A DNA stretch of 64,000 nucleotides from Mycolicibacterium boenickei (GTDB lineage Bacteria > Actinomycetota > Actinomycetes > Mycobacteriales > Mycobacteriaceae). This document shows positions 1 to 8,319 of this stretch, piece by piece. Under the pieces are notes generated by a model. The model was given only the letters and a program-made list of their open reading frames with translations. It made no database searches and had not been told where the DNA came from. Within the stretch, counting starts at the first letter, position 1. The number at the start of each line of letters is the position of its first letter. A program made the position numbers and the translations under genes. The stretch is taken from the NCBI RefSeq assembly GCF_010731295.1, contig NZ_AP022579.1:2294001-2358000 (forward strand), in the 5' to 3' direction.

Positions 1-229
1 CAACAAGCGCCACCCCGGCGTTGACGCCAAGTGCTTCATCGAGCCGGACTCGCCCGGTAAGGCGCTGCTGAAGCATGTCGCCGACTCGGGGCTGGTGGTG
101 GTCGGGTCCCGGGGTCGCAACGCGCTGGCCGGGGTGCTGCTGGGCTCGACCAGCCTGAACCTGCTGCACCACAGCCCCGTGCCGGTGATGATCTGCCGCG
201 CTGCGCCACAAGGAGGTTCGAATGAGTGA
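1..229 (+). CDS. Universal stress protein, C-terminal part (cut by window start)
   Basis: The first 229 bases encode the last 75 residues of a UspA-family protein. The nucleotide-binding signature is visible as VVVGSRGRNALAGVLLGS, followed by the typical end strand PVPVMICRA. The frame ends at TGA 227-229, inside the start of the next gene, whose ATG is at 222. The 8-base overlap implies translational coupling of two stress proteins. In mycobacteria such proteins bind ATP or cAMP and accumulate in hypoxia and stationary phase; that role is inferred from the family. The N-terminus lies outside the window. Confidence 0.9.
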   Translation, partial: NKRHPGVDAKCFIEPDSPGKALLKHVADSGLVVVGSRGRNALAGVLLGSTSLNLLHHSPVPVMICRAAPQGGSNE

Positions 230-1100
230 ACATGACGTCCGCCACGGCATCGTCGTCGGCGTCGATGGATCGTCTTCGTCGGACGCCGCAGTGGCCTGGG
301 CGGCGGAAACGGCGGTGCTGCGCGGCGTCGGGCTCACGCTCGTGCACGCGCTCCCCGGCGCCGCATCCCCGGTCTGGTTGGATGTCGCGCTGCCCCAGGA
401 GTATTGGGACTATCAGGATCAGCAGGGCCAGGAAATCCTCGATGCGGCACGGGGTGTTGCGGTCAAGACCATCGCCGGCCAGCAGGAACCCAGGATCATC
501 GCGAAAGCGGTACCCGGGCACGCGGTGGCTACCCTGATCGACTACTCGCGCAACGCCGATCTGCTGGTCGTGGGCTCCCGCGGCTTGAGCAAGTGGGGAC
601 GCCGGCTGCTCGGGTCGGTGAGCTCGAGCCTGGCGGCGCACGCCCACGGCCCGGTCGCGGTGATCCCCGAGGGCGAGCACCCGAAGGACGGCCCGGTGGT
701 GGTCGGGGTCGACGGGTCGCGCGCCTCCGAATTCGCCACCGAAATCGCCTTCGATGAGGCATCGCGCCGCGGTGTGGAGCTCGTGGTGGTGCACACCTGG
801 ACCGACCTGAACTTCGAGTTTCCCGACGTGAAGTGGGAAGACCTGAGTTCGGAAGCGGAGCGCGCCCTCGCCGAGCAGTTGGCCGGCTGGTGCGAGCGCT
901 ACCCCGATGTGGTGGTGCGGCGTGTGGTGATGCCCGACAAGCCGGCCCGGCAGCTGCTCGCGCAGGCGGAAACCGCGCAGCTGGTGGTGGTCGGCAATCG
1001 TGGACGGGGTGGATTCACCGGACTGCTGCTCGGCTCGGTCAGTTCCGCGGTGGTGCATTCGTCCACGGCTCCGGTGATCGTCGCCCGGCAAACCAGCTGA
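222..1100 (+). CDS. Universal stress protein with two Usp domains
   Basis: This 292-residue cytoplasmic protein contains two tandem UspA domains, about residues 8-150 and 155-290. Each opens with a VVGVDGS strand-loop and ends with the ATP-binding loop: VVGSRGLSKWGRRLLGS near 116-132 and VVGNRGRGGFTGLLLGS near 256-272. The start is supported by AGGAGG eight to nine bases upstream and by overlap with the preceding Usp gene. The two-domain length is the usual mycobacterial form, as in the DosR-regulon paralogues. Its biochemical role, nucleotide binding and stress adaptation, is inferred from the family. No regulator site was recognised because the operon promoter lies before the window. Confidence 0.92.
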   Translation: MSEHDVRHGIVVGVDGSSSSDAAVAWAAETAVLRGVGLTLVHALPGAASPVWLDVALPQEYWDYQDQQGQEILDAARGVAVKTIAGQQEPRIIAKAVPGHAVATLIDYSRNADLLVVGSRGLSKWGRRLLGSVSSSLAAHAHGPVAVIPEGEHPKDGPVVVGVDGSRASEFATEIAFDEASRRGVELVVVHTWTDLNFEFPDVKWEDLSSEAERALAEQLAGWCERYPDVVVRRVVMPDKPARQLLAQAETAQLVVVGNRGRGGFTGLLLGSVSSAVVHSSTAPVIVARQTS

Positions 1101-1182
1101 TCGTCGACGTTTGGTTGCTGACTGACCGGCGCGCATCGCGGAATCCCCGCCTTCAGCGGCACGCTTCGCTAGATTCGGAGAC

Positions 1183-1626
1183 GTGGCTGTGCAGGCATCA
1201 CGCGAGGCCGTCTTCGACGCCTCGCCGGAGGCGATCATGGAAGTGCTCGCCGATGTCGACGCGCTACCGTCCTGGTCTGCATTGCACCGGCGCATCAAGG
1301 TCATCGACCGCTACCCGGACGGCAAGCCCCACCACGTCAAGGCGACGATGCGTCTGCTCGGAATCACGGACAAGGAAACGCTCGAATTCCACTGGGGCGA
1401 TTACTGGATGGTGTGGGATGCCGAGCCCAACCTGCAGCAGCGCGGGCAACATATCGAATACAACCTGACTCCTGAGGTGGACAAGACTCGGGTGCGGTTC
1501 GACGTCATCGTCGACCTCGCGATGCCCATCCCGGAGTTCCTGATCAACCGCGCCAGGACACTCGTCCTCGATGTCGCCATCGAGCGATTGCGTCAGCGCG
1601 TCATGAGTAATTCACGCCGCCGTTGA
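1183..1626 (+). CDS. SRPBCC (polyketide cyclase/START-like) family protein
   Basis: This is a 147-residue protein from a GTG start. The N-terminus (SREAVFDASPEAIMEVLADV) and the amphipathic C-terminal helix are typical of the helix-grip SRPBCC fold, which encloses a hydrophobic pocket for lipids or aromatic ligands. No signal peptide is seen, so it is probably cytoplasmic. It sits upstream of the dapC-fadA-fadB segment in the same general position as the small SRPBCC genes Rv0854/Rv0856/Rv0857 of M. tuberculosis, which supports orthology to that group. The ligand is unknown. A perfect hairpin follows the stop codon. Confidence 0.85.
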   Translation: MAVQASREAVFDASPEAIMEVLADVDALPSWSALHRRIKVIDRYPDGKPHHVKATMRLLGITDKETLEFHWGDYWMVWDAEPNLQQRGQHIEYNLTPEVDKTRVRFDVIVDLAMPIPEFLINRARTLVLDVAIERLRQRVMSNSRRR

Positions 1627-1635
1627 TACCCGCGA

Positions 1636-1669
1636 GTCGGCCCCGCCGGTGGAGGATGGCGGGGCCGAC
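1636..1669. terminator. Perfect 12-bp hairpin between convergent genes
   Basis: GTCGGCCCCGCC (1636-1647) pairs perfectly with GGCGGGGCCGAC (1658-1669) around a 10-base loop. It lies between the stop of the SRPBCC gene and the stop of the convergent exported-protein gene, so it can act for both strands. There is no U-tract, as is common for mycobacterial hairpins. A related hairpin occurs after the next paralogue. Confidence 0.75.
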
Positions 1670-1683
1670 GGCTAGGGGTGCGG

Positions 1684-3093
1684 TTACTCGCTGCTCTTGC
1701 CGGATCCGGAGTCGGAGCTACCGCCGGCGGCGCCGCTGTCGGCTTTCCTGCCGGCCTTGTCCGGCTTGGCGATGCCCTTCCTGAGCCCGTCGCGGATCTT
1801 CGAGACCGTCGAATTCACGTTCTTGCCAACCGAATCGACAGACTTCTTGATGTCGCCGCGAATCTTCTCGGCGGGTTTGGCGGACTGCGCCTTGGCCGCG
1901 ACGCGGGTGCTGCTGGTGCTGGGCGCCTCAGCAGCGGTGTCGTCGGTGGTGGCGGTGTCGGCGGTGGCTTCGTCTGAAATCGTTGCCTTTTCGTCAATTT
2001 CGGCGCTCACCGGCTCGGTCTCGGTGGCCTTCTCAGCCGGAGCTTCGGCGGCCACAGCCTTCACCCCGGCATCGGCGGTGAGGTTCACCGTGACGGCCTT
2101 GGGTGTAGCCGACGGCAGGGCGTTGACCGCGGCGGGACCGTCAGCAAGCACCTGATCGTCCGCGAACTTCTGCACTGCCGACCGGTTGGCCTGCGCGCCA
2201 CCGAAGATGCCGCCGACGAGGTCAGCGATGGCGCCGCCCAGGTCGTGGCGGTCGGTGCCCGGCGTTTTGATCAGGTCCGCCAGCTGGCTGAATGTGTTCA
2301 GGATCCCAGCTGCGGCGCCGGAGGCGTTCGGTGGTGCGCTGAGCAGCCCGGGATAGAGGTAGTTGAATTCCGGGTCCATATAGCCGTTGAGGAATGCGCC
2401 GGTCAGGGCGGCGGGCGCATTGATCACGGTGCTCGCGAGGGTGACCGGGTCCATGTCCTTGATGGCGCTCACGGCGACTTCGAGGCGCGTTCCCGCCTCG
2501 CGGAGTAGCGGCTCAAACGGCGCGATCATGCCCAACCCGACGCCCATGAGAACCGGGAACAGCGACCCGTCGACCAGGTTCCCGAGATTTTTGAACGGCT
2601 GGGATAACGCAGGCCACGCCTGTGACGCCCCCATGATGATGGGCAAGCCGAGAAAGACGACACTCGAGAGCGCGGTGATGAACCCGTCCTCGAACTGTCC
2701 TGCCGCGATCTGGTCGGCAGCCGTCTGGAGAATCGCCGGCACGCCAGAGGGGTTCTCGAGTGAGAACGCGTTGGCCAGTCCGGTGGCAAGGCTGTTGCCC
2801 GCCTGGGCGAGTGCCCCCAGGCCGTGGATCTGGTTCGCGATGATCTGCGTGAGCATCGGCGCCGGATCCTGGAGCCACTGCCCAGCGAGCCCGGCAACGT
2901 TGCCGCCGGCCGCCCCGAGGACGTCAGCCCACAGCGCGATGGGGTTCTGGAACGTAGTTAGCTGAACTGCTGCTGACTGGATTGCCGGCGCGGGTAGATC
3001 CGCGGGGATCGGTGATATCGGCGTGAGTGCGATGGCGCCGGCGCCGACGAGAGCGACGCCCGCCGTGAGTGGTGAGCGAAGTGTGACTGACAT
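1684..3093 (-). CDS. Exported protein with lysine-rich tail, paralogue A
   Basis: This 469-residue protein has an N-terminal export signal, with SVTLRSPLTAGVALVGAG followed by a Pro/Ala-rich stretch. A mainly hydrophobic, Gly/Ala-rich middle (about 50-320) follows, then an acidic Ala/Thr/Glu region (about 345-410). The last 55 residues are basic and contain KSVDSVGKNVNSTVSKIRDG. The neighbour at 3567-4892 has the same signal region and tail but a divergent middle. The N-terminal pattern resembles the mycobacterial exported family annotated as outer membrane porin GjpA; that is recall, not a search, so function is unproven. No enzyme motif is visible. The ATG at 3093 is followed at once by the signal sequence. 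Confidence 0.8.
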   Translation of the reverse strand: MSVTLRSPLTAGVALVGAGAIALTPISPIPADLPAPAIQSAAVQLTTFQNPIALWADVLGAAGGNVAGLAGQWLQDPAPMLTQIIANQIHGLGALAQAGNSLATGLANAFSLENPSGVPAILQTAADQIAAGQFEDGFITALSSVVFLGLPIIMGASQAWPALSQPFKNLGNLVDGSLFPVLMGVGLGMIAPFEPLLREAGTRLEVAVSAIKDMDPVTLASTVINAPAALTGAFLNGYMDPEFNYLYPGLLSAPPNASGAAAGILNTFSQLADLIKTPGTDRHDLGGAIADLVGGIFGGAQANRSAVQKFADDQVLADGPAAVNALPSATPKAVTVNLTADAGVKAVAAEAPAEKATETEPVSAEIDEKATISDEATADTATTDDTAAEAPSTSSTRVAAKAQSAKPAEKIRGDIKKSVDSVGKNVNSTVSKIRDGLRKGIAKPDKAGRKADSGAAGGSSDSGSGKSSE

Positions 3094-3164
3094 CTACTTC
3101 CTATCGGTGAGTGGTCTTGGACACGGAAACGGTACCCCAGAAACGCGCGAATAGGGAATGAATA

Positions 3165-3174
3165 GAACGTGTTC
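3165..3174 (-). promoter_or_regulatory. Conserved GAACACGTTC motif upstream of paralogue A
   Basis: On the minus strand GAACACGTTC lies about 72 bases before the ATG of paralogue A. The same ten bases occur at the same relative place before paralogue B (4960-4969). In both, GGTAC follows 27-28 bases downstream, and GTGTCCAAGA is shared closer to the gene. Conservation within otherwise diverged DNA suggests a regulator or sigma-factor site. The core AAC-N2-GTT resembles the KstR core, but one flank does not fit. Confidence 0.45.
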
Positions 3175-3519
3175 ATTTTGGCCGTTTGGGACTCATTGTT
3201 TCGTCGGTCCATGCCAACTTCGTGCTGGTAGAGATCGCTTTATGGCCGGGAGGGCAGGAACTACGGATATATGCAAACGGTGGCGTCCAAAGGGTGGATG
3301 CTGGTGTGTATGAAGTGTGGATGCTCACCTGTCAGGCGAGTCTCACCCAGTGCCTGCCGATCGCTCGTGGGCGGGGTAGCAAATGTGCTCGCTGGGCGGT
3401 GCCGAGACATGGCGGGGCGCCCTGAATGCACAGACCGGCCCGGCCGGGGTGTGCCGGAATCTTCGCATTATGTTTGCTGTGGGATGGCATGTGCGAGCCG
3501 GGTGCCGCATTCCGGCACG
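3175..3519. other. Intergenic DNA between the tandem exported genes
   Basis: Most of this stretch carries no gene that I can support. Short open frames are present but lack ribosome sites and recognisable products. It lies upstream of paralogue A and downstream of paralogue B, between the promoter motif at 3165-3174 and the hairpin at 3520-3551. No repeat, tRNA or strong hairpin was seen in it. Confidence 0.5.
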
Positions 3520-3551
3520 TCGGCCCCGCCTGCGGAGGATGACGGGGCCGA
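3520..3551 (-). terminator. Hairpin after paralogue B
   Basis: TCGGCCCCG (3520-3528) pairs with CGGGGCCGA (3543-3551) just after the stop of paralogue B. Sequence and loop (containing GCGGAGGAT) match the hairpin after paralogue A (1636-1669, loop containing GTGGAGGAT). This suggests the terminator was duplicated with the gene. Confidence 0.65.
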
Positions 3552-3566
3552 TGGCCGGGGGTGTGG

Positions 3567-4892
3567 TTAGTCGCTGCCGTCGCTGGAGCCGGCGTTGCCT
3601 GCGCTGCTGTCGGTCTTCTTGCCGGGCTTGGCGGGCTTGGTGATGCTCTTCTTGAGCCCGTCGCGGATCTTGGAAACCGTCGAATTCACGTTCTTGCCAA
3701 CCGAATCGGCGGACTTCTTGATGTCGCCGCGAACCTTCTCTGCAGCCATGGTGGACGGCACCCTGGCTGTGACGCGGGTGCTGCTGGTGTTGGTTGCGTC
3801 AGCGGTGGTGTCGGTCTTCTCGGTAACCGTGGTGGCGGCGTCGTCTGAAACCGTTGCGTTTTCGTTGGTTTCGGGGCTCGCGGGCTCCGTCTTGGTGGCT
3901 ACCTCGGTGACGACCTTCTCGGCCGGAGCCTCGGTCACTGTGGTCTTCACCGCGGCGTCGGTGGTGAGGCTGACGGCGACTGTGTCGGCCGTCGCCGACG
4001 GCAGGGCCGCTGGGCTGTCGGAGGCGACGGAATCTGGCGCGGTACGCAATGCCGTTGTCGCCGTCGGTGCCGGGGCGCCGAGCGCCTGGGCGATGGCCCG
4101 GCGAACCTGCACCATCACACCCGCGATGGGGCCGGGCATGCCTTCACTGAGCGGCTTGTCGGGTGTCAGGATTCCTGGTGTGAATTCGGTGCCGTTGATC
4201 AGTCCATTGAGAACCAGCGCGGGAGTGGCGATCAGGGCGTTCACCGCCGCGACCGCGTCGCCGCCCTTCACCGCGTCGGCGAAAGACTGCACGCCGACCC
4301 CGAGCTGGCTGGCGGTGCTCGACATGATCTGCAGAGAGCCGAGCACGGTGCCGAACAGCGTCATCGGGTTGGCGATGGTCTGGGCGACGTTGTAGAGGTT
4401 GCCGGTGATGCCGACGGTGATCGACGACAGCGACATCAGCGGCATCGCCATGCCGATCGCCAGCCCGAACACCGGATACACCATCTGCACGATGGCCTGG
4501 TCGTACTTGCCCTCGTCGAGTGCGGCTTTCACCATGTCCGCATACATCGGCAGGTCGTTGACCCACTGCACCACGCCGTTGCCCATGCCCTGGACGATGG
4601 TGCCCACCGTCTGGGCGTGCCCGGCCCCGTTGTGCAGCAGCTGGGTCAGGATCGGTGCTGGGTCGGCCAAGATCTGCTCGGCGAGTGTCGTCGCGCTGAC
4701 CCCGGTGTTGGTGAACAACTTGACCCATGCTTCCAGCGGATCAATCGCGGCGGTTAGCTGAACAGCTGTCGACTGGATTGCCGGCGCCGGCAGTTCTGCC
4801 GGGGGAGCCGATAGCGGCGTGAGTGCGATGGCACCGGCGCCGATCAGGGCGACTCCCGTAGCGAGCGGTGAACGCAGTGTGACTGGCATCAA
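3567..4892 (-). CDS. Exported protein with lysine-rich tail, paralogue B
   Basis: This 441-residue exported protein is a tandem paralogue of 1684-3093. The signal region (TLRSPLATGVALIGAGAIAL) and the basic tail (KSADSVGKNVNSTVSKIRDG) are nearly identical to paralogue A. DNA for the tail is almost unchanged, for example around 3674-3714 versus 1807-1847. The central 250 residues differ strongly but keep a hydrophobic, helix-forming, Ala/Gly-rich character. An acidic Thr/Ala/Glu-rich linker (about 330-385) precedes the tail. A cell-envelope location is inferred from the export signal; a relation to GjpA-like porins is possible but not shown. The likely ribosome site is GAGAGGAAC upstream of the ATG. 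Confidence 0.8.
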   Translation of the reverse strand: MMPVTLRSPLATGVALIGAGAIALTPLSAPPAELPAPAIQSTAVQLTAAIDPLEAWVKLFTNTGVSATTLAEQILADPAPILTQLLHNGAGHAQTVGTIVQGMGNGVVQWVNDLPMYADMVKAALDEGKYDQAIVQMVYPVFGLAIGMAMPLMSLSSITVGITGNLYNVAQTIANPMTLFGTVLGSLQIMSSTASQLGVGVQSFADAVKGGDAVAAVNALIATPALVLNGLINGTEFTPGILTPDKPLSEGMPGPIAGVMVQVRRAIAQALGAPAPTATTALRTAPDSVASDSPAALPSATADTVAVSLTTDAAVKTTVTEAPAEKVVTEVATKTEPASPETNENATVSDDAATTVTEKTDTTADATNTSSTRVTARVPSTMAAEKVRGDIKKSADSVGKNVNSTVSKIRDGLKKSITKPAKPGKKTDSSAGNAGSSDGSD

Positions 4893-4959
4893 GTTCCTCT
4901 CGGAGGGTGATCTTGGACACCGGGAGAGTACCTGGGAAATGCCTGAAAATCACAAAATG

Positions 4960-4969
4960 GAACGTGTTC
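4960..4969 (-). promoter_or_regulatory. Conserved GAACACGTTC motif upstream of paralogue B
   Basis: The minus-strand sequence GAACACGTTC is repeated here 68 bases before paralogue B, matching the copy before paralogue A. GGTAC follows at a spacing one base shorter. Presence in both copies supports a regulatory role. Confidence 0.45.
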
Positions 4970-5291
4970 GTACCGGGATCGCGCGGCGCGATATTTTCGC
5001 CGGTGTCTGCCAAATTATTGCTGTTCATCAACGGTGTCGACGGGTCGTCTCGAGAAACTACGGACGATGGCGTCCATCGGCGCGCGATGGGCGCACATCG
5101 TTGCGTTGGAAAGTTCGATTGCGCGTGTGTCGCGCGACAGGTATCCGGACCTGCCGATACTTGATTGTGGCGCGTGGCAAATTATTTGCTGGGATAAATT
5201 GCGCCCGTCTGCCGAATGAGCCGGTAAGTCTCGCCTTGGTCGGGCGTAGCCGAGAATTGGAGGGAAAGTTTGCTGAGCAGTTGTCGCGGGT
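4970..5291. other. Intergenic DNA, relatively AT-rich, with one small palindrome
   Basis: No convincing gene is present here. A 13-base palindrome, GCAAAT-T-ATTTGC, lies at 5177-5189 about 160 bases before the luciferase-like oxidoreductase and could be an operator. Overlapping open frames reach the downstream gene but have no coding-like composition or recognisable product. Confidence 0.45.
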
Positions 5292-5348
5292 ATGGCGCAC
5301 CGTGAGTGGAACGGAACAACCCAGACTGCCTGCCGGTTGGTACCGGTC

Positions 5349-6266
5349 ATGCCCACCGGAGTCGTCCTCGCCCTGAACCCGTCCGCCCCCAACGTCGTCG
5401 ACGCGGCGATCTCGCAGGCCCGTACCGCGTATGCGGCCGGGGTCCGTCAGATCTGGCTGGCCCAGCAATTCGACGTCGATGCCATCACGCTGTCCGCGTT
5501 GATCGGGGCGGCTGTGCCCGGCCTCGGGGTGGGTACCTCGGTGGTCCCGATCAATCCTCGGCACCCGCTGCTGGTGGCTTCTGCCGCACAGACTGCCCAA
5601 GCCGCCGCGCACGGCAATTTCACGCTGGGGCTCGGCCTGGGTTCGCATGCCCCTGAGCATCGGGCCTTCGGCACGGTGTGGTCCGACCCCGTGGGCCGGC
5701 TGCGGGAGCACCTGCAGGTGCTGCGGGCGATCTTCGACGATCGAGCCGTCGACTTCCACGGCTCGGCATTCACCGCACGCCCCGAGTGGCCCGTACACGT
5801 ACCCGGCGGCGTCCCGGTCCCGGTGTACGTGGCGGCGATGGGGCCCAAAGCCCTTCAGGTGACCGGTGAATTGGCCGACGGGACACTGCCGTACCTGGCC
5901 GGCCCGCGCACGGTGGGGGAGTTCATCGTGCCGACGATCACCGAGGCAGCCACGGCGGTCGGCCGGCCACAACCGCGGGTGGTGGCAATGGTTCCGGTCC
6001 TTGTCGACGACGACGCCGACGCTGCCCGGGCTGCCGCCGCGGAACGGCTCGCGTTCTATGCGACGATCCCGTCGTATCAGAAAGTCATTGCCAGGGAACA
6101 GGTTTCCAGCGTAGCCGAACTGGCGGCCGTCGGGTCAGCGGAGCAGGTGCGCGCACAGTTGCAGCGTTATCTCGACGCCGGTGCCACCGATGTGGCGCTG
6201 AGCCCGATCCGGACCGAACCGGAGGATCTGGCCGCGCTGTGGGCGGTGGCCGCCACGCTGCCCTAG
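5349..6266 (+). CDS. Luciferase-like (LLM class) F420-dependent oxidoreductase
   Basis: The 305-residue product has the TIM-barrel pattern of LLM-class flavin/F420-dependent oxidoreductases: an N-terminal barrel, the repeat motif HGNFTLGLGLGSHAPEHR near residues 84-101, and a GVPVPVYVAAMGPKALQVTG strand that binds cofactor phosphate. It most resembles the F420-dependent mycobacterial subgroup. The substrate is unknown. The ATG at 5349 was chosen because family members begin close to TGVVLALN; an in-frame ATG at 5292 would add 19 unconserved residues. Its end overlaps the convergent membrane-protein gene by four bases. Confidence 0.85.
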   Translation: MPTGVVLALNPSAPNVVDAAISQARTAYAAGVRQIWLAQQFDVDAITLSALIGAAVPGLGVGTSVVPINPRHPLLVASAAQTAQAAAHGNFTLGLGLGSHAPEHRAFGTVWSDPVGRLREHLQVLRAIFDDRAVDFHGSAFTARPEWPVHVPGGVPVPVYVAAMGPKALQVTGELADGTLPYLAGPRTVGEFIVPTITEAATAVGRPQPRVVAMVPVLVDDDADAARAAAAERLAFYATIPSYQKVIAREQVSSVAELAAVGSAEQVRAQLQRYLDAGATDVALSPIRTEPEDLAALWAVAATLP

Positions 6267-7807
6267 TCGGTGGGTATCCGATCGCGCATGGCGTAGACGA
6301 CGGCAACGGCACGCGATGGTTCCTTGGTTCCGCAGATATCGACGGCGATGACGATGTTGGACTTGGCTGCCAACGCCTGCGTGCAGTCCTCGACAGCGGT
6401 CGACGGCGCCGAATCAGGCATGGACAGAATGCCTTCCTGCAATCCGTGTGTGCCGAGGGTGCGGGGTTGAGCCTGCCCGTGTCGGTTCACCGCGGCGGTC
6501 TCGCCGACACAGTAACCCCAGCGGTCCTGGACGCGCGCCATGAACTCCGCGGCCTCGGCGGGGTTGGCGAAGCTCATGGCGCGTTGCCGTAACCACACGA
6601 TGTCACCGGTGATCTCGCGTTCCCGTGCCGCCGGTACCCTTGCCGGGTACGGCGGCAGCGCCGCGGGGATTCCCGACGGATCGCCTTCGGGCGCACAACC
6701 TTCCGCCGGAGTGGACGTGCCGGTGGCCGGTGCGTCGTCGGTGTCGACGTCGGGGCCGGCTGCACGGAGACCTCTCGCATCCACGATGGTCTGTACCTCC
6801 TCTGGCCCGATCAGAATCGTTCCGAGGTCAGGCTTTCCGTAGCTGCGAACCAGTTCCGGGCATTGCCAGAACGGGTCGATGCTGGGGCCTTGCACAACCG
6901 GGGTCGAGTCCACGATTCCGGTGATGCGGTGCGTCGCGTCGGGGGTCACCGTGATCGCGTAACCCTGCTCCCGCGACCACCTGGCCGGTACCAGCACGTA
7001 GCGCCCACCGTGTGCTTCGAGCACGCGAAGGCACTGGTAGCGGTAGAGCGGCGGGGCCGACGGCCCTTGGCTGGGGAGCACCGTCGTCTTGACCAGGTTG
7101 TCCGGCAGATTCAGCGCCTCTGTGGTGTCGAGTTGTACTGCGGTGTAATCACCGTCGGCGGCCCACAGCCGGCTCGCGGCATAGCCGCCGTGGCCCTTGC
7201 CCTGCGCGACGGCGTACAGGTCGGTGGCCCAGAACAACGCCACCACGAGCCCCGTGGCCGCCAGGGCGAGCAATGCCCGCTCCGCGGGCTTGGGCAGCCG
7301 GCTCAGGCCGGTGAGGGCCAGGGTCCAATAGCCTGCGGTCAGTAGGGCGATCCCGGCGGCGATCGTCACCGCCATGTACACGTCCGGGGGATTGACGATT
7401 ACCCATTTGATGAGGCTGCGCTCGGTCGTCAGCCACACCACCGCGACCGTCAAGCTTGCTGCGCCCAGACCCGTGATCAACCATGCGATGCTGCGCAACA
7501 ACGTGATTCGGCGCCCTGACGCCACCCAGTGCCGAACGGCCACGGCCAGCACAGCCAACACCGCGAGGACGGCCAGGACCCGCAGGGCGGCGAAGAAGAA
7601 GAGTCCCACGGTGGTGACGGCGTAGTCGGACGAGGTGTAACCCAGCGTCGACGGATCGACACCGAAATACTGCAACTTGTTCCGGATGAACAGCAGGCCG
7701 AAGAAATAACACAACCCGGTGATGAGTGATGTCGGCGCGACGACCAGGGCCGCGAGGCTCAGCCACCGCTCCGCGGACTGGGTGAGCGACTTCGTCTCGT
7801 CGCTCAC
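6263..7807 (-). CDS. Multi-spanning membrane protein with long C-terminal domain, unknown function
   Basis: The protein has 514 residues from GTG at 7807. After a short cytoplasmic N-terminus, about five or six transmembrane helices occupy residues 15-225. A soluble domain of roughly 290 residues follows, with several Cys and a Pro-rich segment, ending near DICGTKEPSRAVAVVYAMRD. The GTG overlaps the stop of the upstream lipoprotein gene as GTGA, so the two are probably translated together. The C-terminal domain would be extracytoplasmic or cytoplasmic depending on helix count, which I cannot fix. I do not recognise a family and propose no activity. Confidence 0.75.
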   Translation of the reverse strand: MSDETKSLTQSAERWLSLAALVVAPTSLITGLCYFFGLLFIRNKLQYFGVDPSTLGYTSSDYAVTTVGLFFFAALRVLAVLAVLAVLAVAVRHWVASGRRITLLRSIAWLITGLGAASLTVAVVWLTTERSLIKWVIVNPPDVYMAVTIAAGIALLTAGYWTLALTGLSRLPKPAERALLALAATGLVVALFWATDLYAVAQGKGHGGYAASRLWAADGDYTAVQLDTTEALNLPDNLVKTTVLPSQGPSAPPLYRYQCLRVLEAHGGRYVLVPARWSREQGYAITVTPDATHRITGIVDSTPVVQGPSIDPFWQCPELVRSYGKPDLGTILIGPEEVQTIVDARGLRAAGPDVDTDDAPATGTSTPAEGCAPEGDPSGIPAALPPYPARVPAAREREITGDIVWLRQRAMSFANPAEAAEFMARVQDRWGYCVGETAAVNRHGQAQPRTLGTHGLQEGILSMPDSAPSTAVEDCTQALAAKSNIVIAVDICGTKEPSRAVAVVYAMRDRIPTD

Positions 7808-8163
7808 GCCGGCGGCGCCTGCGGCGACGGGACTGACGGCTCCGGTGGATTGTCGGTCGTCGTCGTGGTGATCGTCGGGGTGGGCAAGGTGGTGGTCGTC
7901 GACGGCACCTCGACTGTCGTCGTGGTCGACGGTGTCGTGCGGGTGTAGCCGCCGCTGCCGTAGCCGGTGGTCGTCGGATTCGAGCGCGTGGCGTGGGGCG
8001 TGGTGGTCGTGGTCGACGGCAACGTCACGTTCCCGCTCGTCGGCGCGTGGGTCGTCGTCTCGGGGTGGTCCTGCCCTCCGCCGCAAGCCACCGCGAGCAC
8101 TGCGGCAGCGGCGACCGCCGTGAGTCCGGCTGCGCGTCCGAGCGTCGTCGATCCGAGGTTCAT
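7804..8163 (-). CDS. Small Thr/Pro-rich lipoprotein
   Basis: This 119-residue product carries a lipoprotein signal peptide ending in VLAVACGGG, where the Cys would be lipidated. The rest is almost entirely a low-complexity Thr/Pro/Ser linker without a folded domain. The start at 8163 has GGGAGG seven bases upstream, which favours it over an in-frame start at 8175. The gene is the first of a pair with the membrane protein at 6263-7807 (GTGA overlap). The product may be a tethered or glycosylated surface partner of that protein; this is inference. Confidence 0.75.
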   Translation of the reverse strand: MNLGSTTLGRAAGLTAVAAAAVLAVACGGGQDHPETTTHAPTSGNVTLPSTTTTTPHATRSNPTTTGYGSGGYTRTTPSTTTTVEVPSTTTTLPTPTITTTTTDNPPEPSVPSPQAPPA

Positions 8164-8319
8164 CACGCCTCCCACCAGTGTCTTTACGATGGTGGCAAAT
8201 CAGGTCTGATTGTGCGCGAGTATCCGACTACTCGAATTGGGCCGCGCGACAGATCCGACGCGGAGTACCCGTACGCTCCACAGGGCGGTGGCGGCCGCGC
8301 TGCCTTAGCATGTGGCCGT

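Noticed and set aside
1684..4892. PE/PPE family assignment for the exported paralogues
   Set aside because: Neither the N-terminal PE nor PPE motif nor a WxG-YxxxD secretion signature is present; a classical signal region is seen instead.
4907..5164. Small open frame in the gap before the LLM gene
   Set aside because: It has no ribosome site, no recognisable product, and overlaps the conserved upstream motif of paralogue B.
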